Shown here one piece after another: positions 1-8,219 of a stretch of 64,000 bases of DNA. Below the pieces are notes generated by a model. That model did not search any database, was not told the DNA's origin, and saw only the letters and a list, made by a program, of their open reading frames with translations. The translations under genes and the position numbers were made by a program. Within the stretch, counting starts at the first letter, position 1. Every line of letters begins with the position of its first letter. Source of the DNA: CAVRUH01 sp963822595 (GTDB lineage: Bacteria; Chlamydiota; Chlamydiia; Chlamydiales; Waddliaceae); the NCBI GenBank assembly GCA_963822595.1, contig CAWGIG010000005.1:310001-374000 (forward strand), in the 5' to 3' direction.

Positions 1-564
1 ATTTCGTTGGATATAAGCAGTGACGGTCTTTTTTGCATTAAATCGGATTTCGGCAAGACTCCATGATCCTTTTACAGGACTCCACCGTATCTTTTTATCG
101 ACAAGGAAATAATAGCCTCCTTTTTTATTTTGCTTGAGAAGGCCTTTGATGATGTAAGCTTGGTTTGCTAGGGGTCTTTCGATCCCTTCTTTTTTGGGAA
201 GAGTGATGATGCAAGGGATGTTTTTGTATCCTTCAAAGGAATTTAATGTTCCTGAATAGCACCATTGGGATCCATAGAAGGTGCGTTTGCTTGAAACTGC
301 AGAAATGTCAAAGCGGGCTTTTCCGCGCAATCCATCTACGGGTACAGTTGGGAACTGATACTCCACATGAACATACAGGAAAGAAGATAATGCCAGTCCT
401 GAAATGAGAAGGATTCTTTTCCAATCTCTGTAAAAGGGGACTAAAAGAAGAATAAGTGGGATTAAAAGAATGGGGTTCTGATTCAAAGCTAGGCAACAAC
501 CGATAAGGACGGCTATTGCATAGAGAAGCGCCGGATTTCTCTCCCAAAAAGTTGCTAGAAACAT
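1..564 (-). CDS. comEC: ComEC/Rec2-type DNA-uptake channel, N-terminal part (cut by window edge)
   Basis: The reverse strand is open from an ATG at 562–564 to the left edge, 188 codons. The protein starts MFLATFWERNPALLYAIAV, with hydrophobic helices over about residues 10–65. A beta-rich stretch follows (GKARFDISAV, then YGSQWCYSGTL) that looks like the periplasmic N-terminal domain (DUF4131) of ComEC. ComEC carries single-stranded DNA across the inner membrane. The Competence and metallo-beta-lactamase domains would lie beyond the edge, so the call rests on the N-terminus and on context: a comEC homologue also neighbours ptsH in Chlamydia (recalled synteny). The ATG directly follows the stop of the upstream gene (TAAATG), so the two are probably co-translated. 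Confidence 0.6.
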   Translation of the reverse strand, partial: MFLATFWERNPALLYAIAVLIGCCLALNQNPILLIPLILLLVPFYRDWKRILLISGLALSSFLYVHVEYQFPTVPVDGLRGKARFDISAVSSKRTFYGSQWCYSGTLNSFEGYKNIPCIITLPKKEGIERPLANQAYIIKGLLKQNKKGGYYFLVDKKIRWSPVKGSWSLAEIRFNAKKTVTAYIQRN

Positions 565-1182
565 TTAAAGAACGACTTCGTAGAGTCTTCTGTCACTCAT
601 GTTGGTAACGGTATTAGGATCGCTAGGACTTTGAGAAGAGATCTTTGGGGCCAATTTCTCGATATTTAGCTGCGTTGCTTCATCTTCTATGAGAGATAAT
701 TTGATAGGAAGCCTGTATTTTTCTGTGAGCTCGTGAATCTCCGGAGATTGGAGATATTCCGGGAGGTTTTTTCTGACTCTTAGGGCTTCGAGCAGGGCGT
801 GCAAGCCCGCAACAAATTCTTCATCATGAACACAACCGAATGGGGGTGGGTGAATGCCGCTGGCGAGGATGAGATGGGTGTAGGAAACGGTATCTTCATT
901 GCTGAGGGTGATGATTTTTTTCTTTTTATCAATATTGACAACAGCGCCGATCATCATAAAGGCATTGCGATCGATGGAAAAGTATCCGTTTTTCTTGAGA
1001 GAAAGGAAATCATCGGTATCGGATAAAGCCTCTTTTTTGATTTGGTATAGCAATGGCTTTAACGAATCTTGAGTCTTATCAATCAAAATAATATCGGCAA
1101 AAATATGCCTTGGAGGAGGGGGATTCTTCCCAACATTCTCCAGGTTGACGCCTACAATAAATGATCTTTGACCGAATTCCAT
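565..1182 (-). CDS. Truncated FAD/NAD(P)-dependent oxidoreductase-like protein
   Basis: A 205-residue protein with a good ribosome site (AGGAG about 8 bases before the ATG at 1182). The segment IILIDKTQDSLKPLLYQIKKEALSD, followed further on by YTHLILASGIHP, resembles the first FAD-binding half of NDH-2-type pyridine nucleotide-disulfide oxidoreductases (pattern hhhhD…PLLYQ…YdxLhhAtG). The usual first motif GxGxxG at the extreme N-terminus is missing and the NAD half is absent, so it may be a degenerate or repurposed domain without redox activity. It is immediately followed by the comEC-like gene with no gap, which suggests one transcript. Function unknown. Confidence 0.45.
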   Translation of the reverse strand: MEFGQRSFIVGVNLENVGKNPPPPRHIFADIILIDKTQDSLKPLLYQIKKEALSDTDDFLSLKKNGYFSIDRNAFMMIGAVVNIDKKKKIITLSNEDTVSYTHLILASGIHPPPFGCVHDEEFVAGLHALLEALRVRKNLPEYLQSPEIHELTEKYRLPIKLSLIEDEATQLNIEKLAPKISSQSPSDPNTVTNMSDRRLYEVVL

Positions 1183-1277
1183 GATTTTATTCTCCTAGCT
1201 ATATTGTACAATATTATAGTATTTATTTGCAAGAGAATTCTTGGATTGGTAAAAGGTAAATAGAGGGAAATGGATCT

Positions 1278-2087
1278 ATGGATAAGCACATAAAGGAGTA
1301 CTTCATCGCACATTCTGATGAGCCTCATGGTCATTTCCACCAAGTCATCCAACTGCATGATAATCCCGAAATAAAATGGGACAATATTTCTAAAAAAGTG
1401 AAGAGAATCCCGAAGGGATGGTGCGAGCTTTCCAGATTGGGAAAAGAGGATCGGATTGGCTTTACTTATGATTTTTGGTTATCGAAGTTACCTTACCATC
1501 CTCATTTGGATGAATCTTTAAATCGTTTTTTTTCCAGTCTTGACGACATTGCTTTTTATGTAACTCAGAAAACATTTGATGATCCTTTTGAAGCCCATAT
1601 GGTTTATAGTGTTTCCAATGATCGCGGTTTTTACCGCGGTGCTGTTCCGGCAAGCGAGGAAGAGCTTTTTGAATTGCAAAAACATTTTTCAGGATTTGTT
1701 CTTCCTGAAGATTACCTGGCATTTCTTTCTATACATAATGGGTTTTGCAAGGCGACGGATTGCACAGGGCTTACTTCAGCGGGGAAGATGAAAGAAAAAT
1801 ATGCTTCTTTTCAGAAAATGCTTGATGAGAAAGGAGTGCCGAATATCGCTACAAATGGGACGGCAAATCCACATTCATTGATTCCGTTCTATGAATCTTT
1901 TGGTATGCCTTTTTTTCAATGCTTTTGGGGAGAGTGGCATCCGGAAGGGGAAATGGGAAATGTTTATTATTCTAGTACAAGCAATACTATTTCCAGTGTT
2001 GATAATCATGGATCATCCACACCTGAATCGATGTCGTTTAAAACCTTCACAGATTGGCTGATCTTTTACCTCGAAACAGTCTATTGA
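1278..2087 (+). CDS. SMI1/KNR4 (SUKH) family protein
   Basis: A 269-residue protein. The SUKH-type core lies at about residues 125–265: ELQKHFSGFVLPEDYLAFLSIHNG, then a spaced aromatic/acidic region and a C-terminal FKTFTDWLIFYLE. This is the typical 'lp.dY..fl..~NG' pattern of SMI1/KNR4. SUKH proteins are often immunity proteins against nuclease or other polymorphic toxins, but many act elsewhere. No toxin gene is adjacent, so an immunity role is only inference. The first ~120 residues match nothing I recognise. The gene is divergent from the oxidoreductase gene, and its stop lies 4 bp before a 512-bp palindromic repeat. Confidence 0.7.
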   Translation: MDKHIKEYFIAHSDEPHGHFHQVIQLHDNPEIKWDNISKKVKRIPKGWCELSRLGKEDRIGFTYDFWLSKLPYHPHLDESLNRFFSSLDDIAFYVTQKTFDDPFEAHMVYSVSNDRGFYRGAVPASEEELFELQKHFSGFVLPEDYLAFLSIHNGFCKATDCTGLTSAGKMKEKYASFQKMLDEKGVPNIATNGTANPHSLIPFYESFGMPFFQCFWGEWHPEGEMGNVYYSSTSNTISSVDNHGSSTPESMSFKTFTDWLIFYLETVY

Positions 2088-2091
2088 TATC

Positions 2092-2603
2092 ATTCTATTT
2101 TATTTAAACAGGGTTAAACACAGAGGCACGGAGAACACAGAGAATGAATATGTTAGATTACACTCTTTGTCTGTTTGAGTTCATTTGATGGCTGAATCTA
2201 GGTGTCTAATAGTTAATCATGCTAACGCTCATGCAATAGCTGAGGCTATTGCATGAACAATCATCAAGAATGAATTTGCGAAAAAATGGCATAGGCGATG
2301 CGCCTACGCCATTTTTTCGCAAATTCATTCTTGAAGGTTTTTCATGAATTCCATCTTTCGCCTCCATAATCGTCAGAAGGGGAAAAACTTTTTTCCCCTT
2401 CTGACGAATTTAACCAAAAATCGTTCTGGATGATGTTCATGCAATAGCGATTTAGCTATTGCATGAGCTTTCGCATGATTAACTATTAGACACATAGATT
2501 CGGCCATCAAATGAACTCAAACAAACTAAGAGTGTAATCTAAGATATTCATCCTCTGTGTTCTCTGTGCCTCTGTGTTTAATTTTGTTTATATAAAATAG
2601 AAT
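2092..2603. repeat. 512-bp nested palindromic element, copy 1
   Basis: The ends ATTCTATTTTAT and ATAAAATAGAAT are inverted. Outer arms carry CACAGAG-type short repeats (about 2118–2145 and its complement near 2550–2580) and a shared TTTGAGTTCATTTGATGG segment. Inside are hairpins at 2229–2256 (12-bp stem), 2266–2332 (about 32-bp stem with apex TAGGCGATGCGCCTA), 2371–2406 and 2437–2466. It fills the gap between the SUKH gene and hprK; 2604–2686 shows nothing else. It is homologous to the element at 36141–36756, but the body of the large hairpin is unrelated in sequence. No transposase is present, so it would have to be mobilised in trans, if at all. Confidence 0.9.
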
Positions 2604-2686
2604 CACAAATACCTCTCTTCAGTCTCTTCAGTTGCTTTAAATTCTCCTTTGTCCAATACTGATGCTCAATTACGAAAAATCTAATT

Positions 2687-3707
2687 ATGTATCTGGTTGA
2701 AGATCTATTTTAAAAGGCACGGAGAAAGATTAGGCCTCGAACTCATTGCCGGTAAAGACGGAATGCGAAGAGCTATCAAAGTTCCCGAAGCCCATCGCCC
2801 CGGCCTTAGCCTCTCCGGCTATATGAAAAGCCACGCAGGAAAAAGATATTCTCATTTTTGGAAAAGTTGAAATGGAATATCTTCGCGATCTAGAACCTCA
2901 AGTACGCATCCAACGTCTCGAAGGCATTTTATCCATGCCAACTCCTGCTGTCATCATCGCCCGAAGATTCCGTCCTCCCAAAGAACTTTCCCAACTTTGC
3001 GAAAAATACCAACTTCCTCTCTTTCGCGCCGGTATGAGCACGATGAACTTGCTAAGCAAACTCACGCTCCTCTTGAACGAAGAATTCGCCCTGAGTATGA
3101 GTCTTCATGGAACCCTTGTAGAGGTCTTCGGTGTAGGCGTATTATTCAAGGGGATTCCGCCGTAGGCAAGAGCGAAGCGGCTTTAGGCCTTATTGAAAGG
3201 GGCCATCGACTTATTTCCGACGACATCGTCAAAGTGAAAAAGCGGGAAGGGAGCCATCTTGAAGGAAGCGGCGCGGAACTCACACGCCACCATATGGAAA
3301 TCCGCGGGATAGGCATCATCAACGTTGCTAACTTATACGGAGCCGTTTGCGTTAGAGACTATAAAAGTATCGATATCGTAGTAAAATTAGAATCTTGGGA
3401 CGATCAAAATTTCTATGATCGGGTAGGATTGGACGAAAAATACTGTGATATTTTGGGTGTTAAGCTCCCTTTTCACATTCTTCCTGTTAAACCCGGACGC
3501 GATGTGGTATTACTATTGGAAACAATAGCGTTGAATCATCGCTTGAAAGGAATGGGGTACCATTCGGCTCGAGAATTTAATTCCAAACTCCTAGGAATGA
3601 TTAACGATAAACCCATAAGAAGGAAACGTGCTCGTGAAGTTCTCGGAAAGAGTAATCGTACAAGAATAAAATGGGGCTCCACACACGCCCGGCGACAACA
3701 ATCGTAA
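2687..3707 (+). pseudogene. hprK: HPr kinase/phosphorylase, frameshifted as sequenced
   Basis: Pieces of HprK appear in order across three frames. MYLVEDLF is followed after a TTTT run (about 2710) by HGERLGLELIAGKDGMRRAI. After a shift near 2845 comes LRDLEPQVRIQRLEGILSM. After another near 3155 comes the P-loop GDSAVGKSE, then RLISDDIVKV and the C-terminal HprK segment MEIRGIGIINV…LPVKPGR. HprK phosphorylates Ser46 of HPr with ATP and reverses this with phosphate. The whole family length (about 315 residues) is present, so this is either a recent pseudogene or sequence error. The natural stop is probably near 3635 (GTGA overlap with ptsH); the reading to 3707 runs into ptsH in another frame. 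Confidence 0.85.
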
Positions 3708-3907
3708 AATTGTTGCAGGGGTGTAAAAGTCAAGTCAACTTTACCTATCGTGGGGAAACAATCAATGCAAAAAGCATTTTAAGTATCCTTATGCTCGCTG
3801 CTCCCAAAAATTCGAAAATTACCATCACTGTCGAAGGGGCCGATGCTGCAAATACTTTAGAGAAATTAGTCAAGGCATTTGAAAATGAATTTGGCGAGGG
3901 AATCTAA
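3634..3907 (+). CDS. ptsH: Phosphocarrier protein HPr
   Basis: HPr carries phosphate on its active-site histidine in the motif MGLHTRPAT (codons at 3671 onward). It also has NAKSILSILML, where the serine corresponds to the Ser46 target of HprK. The open frame from ATG 3671 lacks the first beta strand. That strand is found one frame away as VKFSERVIVQ from a GTG at 3634, so a single-base indel near 3664 (CAAGAATAAA) separates them. With the repair the protein has about 90 residues, the family norm. The stop overlaps the ptsI start (TAATG). No EII sugar permease is in the window, consistent with a regulatory (PTS-Ntr-like) relay. Confidence 0.88.
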
Positions 3908-5679
3908 TGAAGCTACTGATGGAAGAAATCAGACTTAAGGGTTCCCCAATTTCAAGAGGCATCGCTATCGGAAGACCTTTTTTCTTCGATTGGATAGAAG
4001 ACAATGCTCCTGAATTCTCTATCCCTCTGGAAGATATTGAGAAAGAGGTCTTTCGCTATAAACAGGCCCTATCCTCGAGCAAGCAGGATGTTTATAATCT
4101 ACAGAATAAACTCAAAACTGAGCATGTTATCGAAGGGGCTGCTATTCTAGATGCCCATTATCAAATGATGCAGGATCCTCTAATAACCACCCATATAGAA
4201 GATAAGATTCGAGAGACAGGAAAAAATGCTGAATTTGTTTTTCAATCTTTCATAAGAAGCTATCAGAAGAAATTTCAATCTTTCGCAGATCCCCATTTCT
4301 TGGAGCGCTTTAAAGATATTCAGGATATTCAACGCCGTGTTATGGGATATCTCCGAAAAAGTATTCGCGTGTCATTAGCGGAACTGCCTCCGGGTTCTAT
4401 CGTATTTTCACGCGAATTAACGGCTACAGATGCTGCCGAGGCAAATGCAGCAAAAGTCATCGCTTTTGTTACAGAAACAGGAGGAGGCACCTCTCACGCG
4501 GCCATCGTCGCAAAAGCAAAGGGCATCCCTTATGTGAGCTACGTGGGCTTCCAAGGCTTGATTCTTTCAAGAGATTCAAAAAGTCATTGTCGACGGCAGT
4601 ACAGGTCTCGTCATCTTCGATCCCTCCGAAGAAACGCTTGGAAGAGTATATGACGATTCAAAATCAATTGGATAAACATCGAAATCGCTCATTGAACATC
4701 GTAATTTTCCCCAGAAACTTTCGATGGGTATCAGATAAAACTCACTGCAAATATCGATGCTCTCGATGAGGTAGCTTTCTTGCATCAATATGGCGGCTGA
4801 TGGCGTCGGCTGTTTCGCTCAGAGTACATCTTTCTGCTTAAGCCACTCATTCCCTACCGAAGAAGAACAGTTTGAGATCTACAAAAAAATTGTGAAAAAA
4901 ATGAAGGGGCTTCCCTCTAGTGATCCGTACTTTCGATTTCGGCGGAGATAAACTCATCCTCAATAATCATTTGACTCTTGAAGAATATCCCTTTTTAGGT
5001 TGTCGCGCCATACGATATCTATTAAAAGAAAAAGATGATTTTTAAAGCGCAACTTAGCGCTATTTTAAGGGCGAGTCCTCCTGAAGGGTTATCGATCATG
5101 TTTCCCATGATTTCGGCACTAGCTGAACTTCAAGCGGCAAAATCTCTGCTTGAAGAGGTAAAAGCCGATTTAAGAGGGCGGGGATTGGTTATCGATGAAA
5201 ATATTAAGGTCGGATGCATGATCGAGGTTCCGTCAGCGGTAGTCATTGCCGACTTACTTGCGAAAGAATGTGACTTTCTTTCCATCGGAACTAATGATCT
5301 CGTTCAATATTCCCTCGCCGTCGACCGAGGAAATCATTCCATGAATGATCATCTTACAGCGACAGATCCTAGCGTTATCCGGATGATAAAGCTGATCGTT
5401 ACTGAAGGAAACCACTATGGTATTCCTGTAAGTTTATGTGGAGAATTAGCTTCCGATCCGAGATTTACTTCTCTTTTGATGGGGTTAGGTGTACACGAGT
5501 TGTCGGTAACCCCGCGCTACATTCCTGTCATTAAAAACGTGATTCGCAATACCAGCATCGTTTCGGCTAGCGTTATTGCCGAGCAGGCGCTTTCCATGTC
5601 CCATCCAGAAGAAATTCTGGCGCTTCTTACTCAAGACTATCGCAAAAAAGCTCCCGAAGACAGGTTTTACAACTGTTAA
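3907..5679 (+). pseudogene. ptsI: PTS enzyme I, frameshifted at several places as sequenced
   Basis: Enzyme I passes phosphate from phosphoenolpyruvate to HPr. The N-terminal domain is intact to about 4555 and includes the swivelling-His motif TGGGTSHAAI. Thereafter the protein continues in alternating frames: VIVDGSTGLVIF, LTANIDALDEVAFLHQYG, LFRSEYIF, VIRTFDFGGDK, then the intact C-terminal piece from 5035 with GCMIEVPSA and the active cysteine in VSLCGELASD. I count at least seven frame changes between about 4560 and 5040, for example an extra T in the TTTTT run near 5039. Every catalytic motif survives in some frame. This points to sequencing error or very recent decay rather than an old pseudogene. 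Confidence 0.85.
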
Positions 5680-5716
5680 TCCCACACACATCTTTTCCTT
5701 GACGTCGCAAGTGTCG

Positions 5717-6007
5717 CAGTAGAATCAGTCGCTCTACGCGATGCGCTCCGAGCTCTATGGTAACGCTTGATCTACCCGGGTTCCGATGCGTCACCCGGGG
5801 CTTTAATGGATCGTCCTTCGCGATGCGCTCCGGACTCAGGAAATCACTTAATTATTACATACTTGTGAAATCACTTAATTATTCCTGAGTCCGGAGCGCA
5901 TCGCGAAGGACATATCCATTAAAGCCCCGGGTGACGCATCGGAACCGGGTAGATCAAGTGTTACCATAGAGCTCGGAGCGCATCGCGTAGAGCGACTGAT
6001 TCTACTG
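5717..6007. repeat. 291-bp long palindrome with about 126-bp arms
   Basis: The left arm begins CAGTAGAATCAGTCGCTC and the right arm ends with its complement. The arms differ only at a few places, such as one G in CCCGGG/CCCGG and two bases near 5812. Each arm holds two copies of CGCGATGCGCTCCG. The ~38-bp centre holds a direct repeat AAATCACTTAATTATT (5841 and about 5869). It sits 37 bp after the ptsI stop and before tadE, and accounts for most of the 5680–6108 gap. No open frame of substance lies inside. Confidence 0.92.
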
Positions 6008-6053
6008 TTGGGACACCTCCAAATATCAATTTTCGAGTTCACTTCAGTATATA

Positions 6054-6082
6054 TTGACAAATTTATAAATCCAAAGTAGTTT
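6054..6082 (+). promoter_or_regulatory. Candidate promoter for tadE–tadG
   Basis: A perfect -35 hexamer TTGACA (6054–6059) is followed after 17 bases by TAGTTT, which matches only half of the -10 consensus. It lies about 27 bp upstream of the tadE start and just outside the palindrome. A weak -10 suggests low or activator-dependent transcription. Confidence 0.4.
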
Positions 6083-6108
6083 GATATTAATAAGGTAATA
6101 ATCTTTTT

Positions 6109-6531
6109 ATGAAAAAAAACAGAAGAAAATTTGTCGGTCATGCGATGATTGAATTTGTTTTAGTCGCTCCTATGGTCTGCGCTATCGTCTTCGGAATTCT
6201 TGAGTTTAGCATTCTCTATTACGACCAATATGTCCTTATAAATGCCGCCCGACAGGGCGCAAGATATGGTGTTGTTAAATTGACTACAACTTATCCTACT
6301 ACAGCTCAAGTGATTACTTATACAAAAACGTATTGCACGAATCTTATATCCTTTGCCTCCACTGCCCCAAGTGCGACCGTTACAGCAACTGCATCGCCCG
6401 CCACTCCGGTAGCGGGCTCCACATTAACCGTCGTTGTCTCCTATGTATACACTGATTACGCGCTTCATCACTTCTTTACTCATGCGAGTACATATAATCT
6501 AAGTGCTACTGCAGTCATGGCTTATGAGTGA
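6109..6531 (+). CDS. tadE: TadE-like pseudopilin
   Basis: A 140-residue protein. The N-terminus is MKKNRRKFVGHAMIEFVLVAPMV, the TadE pattern of a short basic leader, a conserved Glu (ExxLVxPhh) and one membrane helix over about residues 14–36. Then QYVLINAARQGARYG, the TadE 'n.aRagaR.g' signature. TadE-type pseudopilins are cleaved by a prepilin peptidase and assembled with Tad (Flp) pili. No tadA/B/C ATPase or membrane gene is in the window, so it may serve a machine encoded elsewhere or act alone. It is followed 7 bp later by tadG. The rest of the protein is Thr/Ala-rich. Confidence 0.8.
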   Translation: MKKNRRKFVGHAMIEFVLVAPMVCAIVFGILEFSILYYDQYVLINAARQGARYGVVKLTTTYPTTAQVITYTKTYCTNLISFASTAPSATVTATASPATPVAGSTLTVVVSYVYTDYALHHFFTHASTYNLSATAVMAYE

Positions 6532-6538
6532 ACATAGG

Positions 6539-7801
6539 ATGAAAAATAAATTAAAAAAGAAAGTAAAAGGCAGTGTCTTGGTCTTTCTAGTGATTCTGTT
6601 TCCCTTGTTGTTTTTGTTTGCAGGTATAACCATTGATACGTGGAACGTTTTTCTCGTTCGCAATCAAATGCAAACAGCTACCGATGCTGCTGCTTTGGCT
6701 GGAGCTGTAAGTCTAAACACAGTAACTCCCGGCAACGTATCGACAGCTACCACCAAAGCAAAAAGCATGGCCACTTCGAATACCTTTACCAATGGTACAA
6801 ATAGCGCGACAGTCACTGTAACAATACCTCCCGGAAATCCCTATAGTGTCTCACCCGCTCCAAGCTATGCTAGTAATTCGAGTTACGTGAGGGTTCAGAT
6901 CAGTCAGCCTGTCAAATTACAATTCGGCAGCATTATGGGAATAACAACCATGACGGTTAGTACGAACGCTGTTGCGGGTCCGACCGGTGCTACAGCTAGT
7001 ATAGTGACATTATCTACTTCAGCTGCGGGATCTTTAAATATGTCGGGTAGTCCATCAATAAACGCTATCAGTGGCACAGTCAACGTTAATTCATCTAGTT
7101 CTAGCGCCTTGACACTTTCAGGTGGACCTCATTTAACCGCTGGAACAATTAATGTTGTGGGTGGTACTAGCATCCAGGGTACTGTTACCGGTACGGTAAA
7201 TACGAATGCTTCTGCCGCTTCGAATCCATTTGCCAGTCTTACTCTACCTTCTGCCTCAAGTTGTACTGCCACTGGTTACTCGGTAGGTAACGCTACTATT
7301 GCTACATTGTCTCCCGGTACTTATTGCGGAGGAATGTCGATTCAGGGAAGTGCCGTAATTACCTTAAATCCAGGTACTTATATTCTTAATGGCGGGGGAT
7401 TAAATGTTGGAAATAACGCTAGCCTTATTGGTGTCGGGGTAACTTTTTATAATACGGGGACTTCCTCGGGGGCTGACATTTATGGTCCCTTTAATGTCGG
7501 TGGCTCTGGAGTTGTAACACTTACCGCTCCTACCACCGGTACTTATACTGGAATGCTCTTTATTCAAGATCCTCTGAATACTCAACAATTCTCGTTTAAT
7601 AACGGAGCGACAGGCTATATGGCTGGAAATATTTATTTACCAAATGCCTCTATAAACTTCGCAGGGAGTGGAATCATGACACAACCTTTGGGGATCATCG
7701 TAGTACAAAATCTCATTATGAGTGGAGCAGCGAGCATCCAAACTTCTACTCAATATGGCGGAGGAAGCGGGGGCTCGGGGCAAATGGCCCTTTATGAATA
7801 A
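6539..7801 (+). CDS. tadG: TadG-like secreted/pilus-associated protein
   Basis: A 420-residue protein from ATG 6539. The N-terminal segment GSVLVFLVILFPLLFLFAGITIDTWN is a membrane anchor, followed by RNQMQTATDAAALAGA, the diagnostic TadG 'lQ.AaDAAALAgA' motif. The remainder is a long Ser/Thr/Gly/Asn-rich region with repeated short 'G-x-I/V-x-V' strands (about residues 150–400), which suggests a beta-solenoid or fibre-like outer part. It ends GGGSGGSGQMALYE. It belongs with the tadE in front of it (7-bp gap) and is convergent, one base apart, with a second tadE-like gene. I see no disulfide-rich or catalytic motif. Confidence 0.78.
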   Translation: MKNKLKKKVKGSVLVFLVILFPLLFLFAGITIDTWNVFLVRNQMQTATDAAALAGAVSLNTVTPGNVSTATTKAKSMATSNTFTNGTNSATVTVTIPPGNPYSVSPAPSYASNSSYVRVQISQPVKLQFGSIMGITTMTVSTNAVAGPTGATASIVTLSTSAAGSLNMSGSPSINAISGTVNVNSSSSSALTLSGGPHLTAGTINVVGGTSIQGTVTGTVNTNASAASNPFASLTLPSASSCTATGYSVGNATIATLSPGTYCGGMSIQGSAVITLNPGTYILNGGGLNVGNNASLIGVGVTFYNTGTSSGADIYGPFNVGGSGVVTLTAPTTGTYTGMLFIQDPLNTQQFSFNNGATGYMAGNIYLPNASINFAGSGIMTQPLGIIVVQNLIMSGAASIQTSTQYGGGSGGSGQMALYE

Positions 7802-7802
7802 T

Positions 7803-8216
7803 CTATTCATATCTCATGACGGATTTTGCAGTCAGCGTGTAGGTTGTACTGAATCCAAGATGACTTACATAACTTAGTCGAGCGTAGTTGTAGGTTAACG
7901 TGACAGTAAGGAAATCCCCGGTTTTTGGAGTTGTTTCGGTTTGAGTAATAGCAACCGATACTGTAGGTGCAGGGGTTTTAAAGGAAATGAGATAACTTGT
8001 GCACAGATTCGTGGCAAAAGTGGTGACAGCTGATGTGGTAACATAATTGGGGTTACCTTTAACAGTGCCATAGCGGGCGGCTTTAGTAGCTGCATTTTGC
8101 AAAACCCCCCAGTCGTAAAAAAGCATGCTATAATCTATAAGTCCCATCATAAGCATGACGACCACAGGGAAGACCAGAACAAACTCTATCAACGTATTCC
8201 CTTTTCGTCTTTTCAT
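7803..8216 (-). CDS. Second TadE-like pseudopilin
   Basis: A 137-residue paralogue of the gene at 6109: MKRRKGNTLIEFVLVFPVVVMLMMGLIDYSMLFYDW, then VLQNAATKAARYGTVKG. It keeps the conserved Glu after the basic leader and the AARYG signature, and both proteins end with a short beta segment and a final RYE or AYE. The gene is on the opposite strand, starts 3 bp after the asnB stop and so is probably read from the asnB transcript. The arrangement (tadE, tadG, tadE in convergent orientation) looks like an inverted duplication of the tadE gene around tadG. Confidence 0.78.
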   Translation of the reverse strand: MKRRKGNTLIEFVLVFPVVVMLMMGLIDYSMLFYDWGVLQNAATKAARYGTVKGNPNYVTTSAVTTFATNLCTSYLISFKTPAPTVSVAITQTETTPKTGDFLTVTLTYNYARLSYVSHLGFSTTYTLTAKSVMRYE

Positions 8217-8219
8217 AGG

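Noticed and set aside
2092..2603. CRISPR array
   Set aside because: Repeats are inverted and nested, not direct repeats with equal spacers; there are no cas genes nearby.
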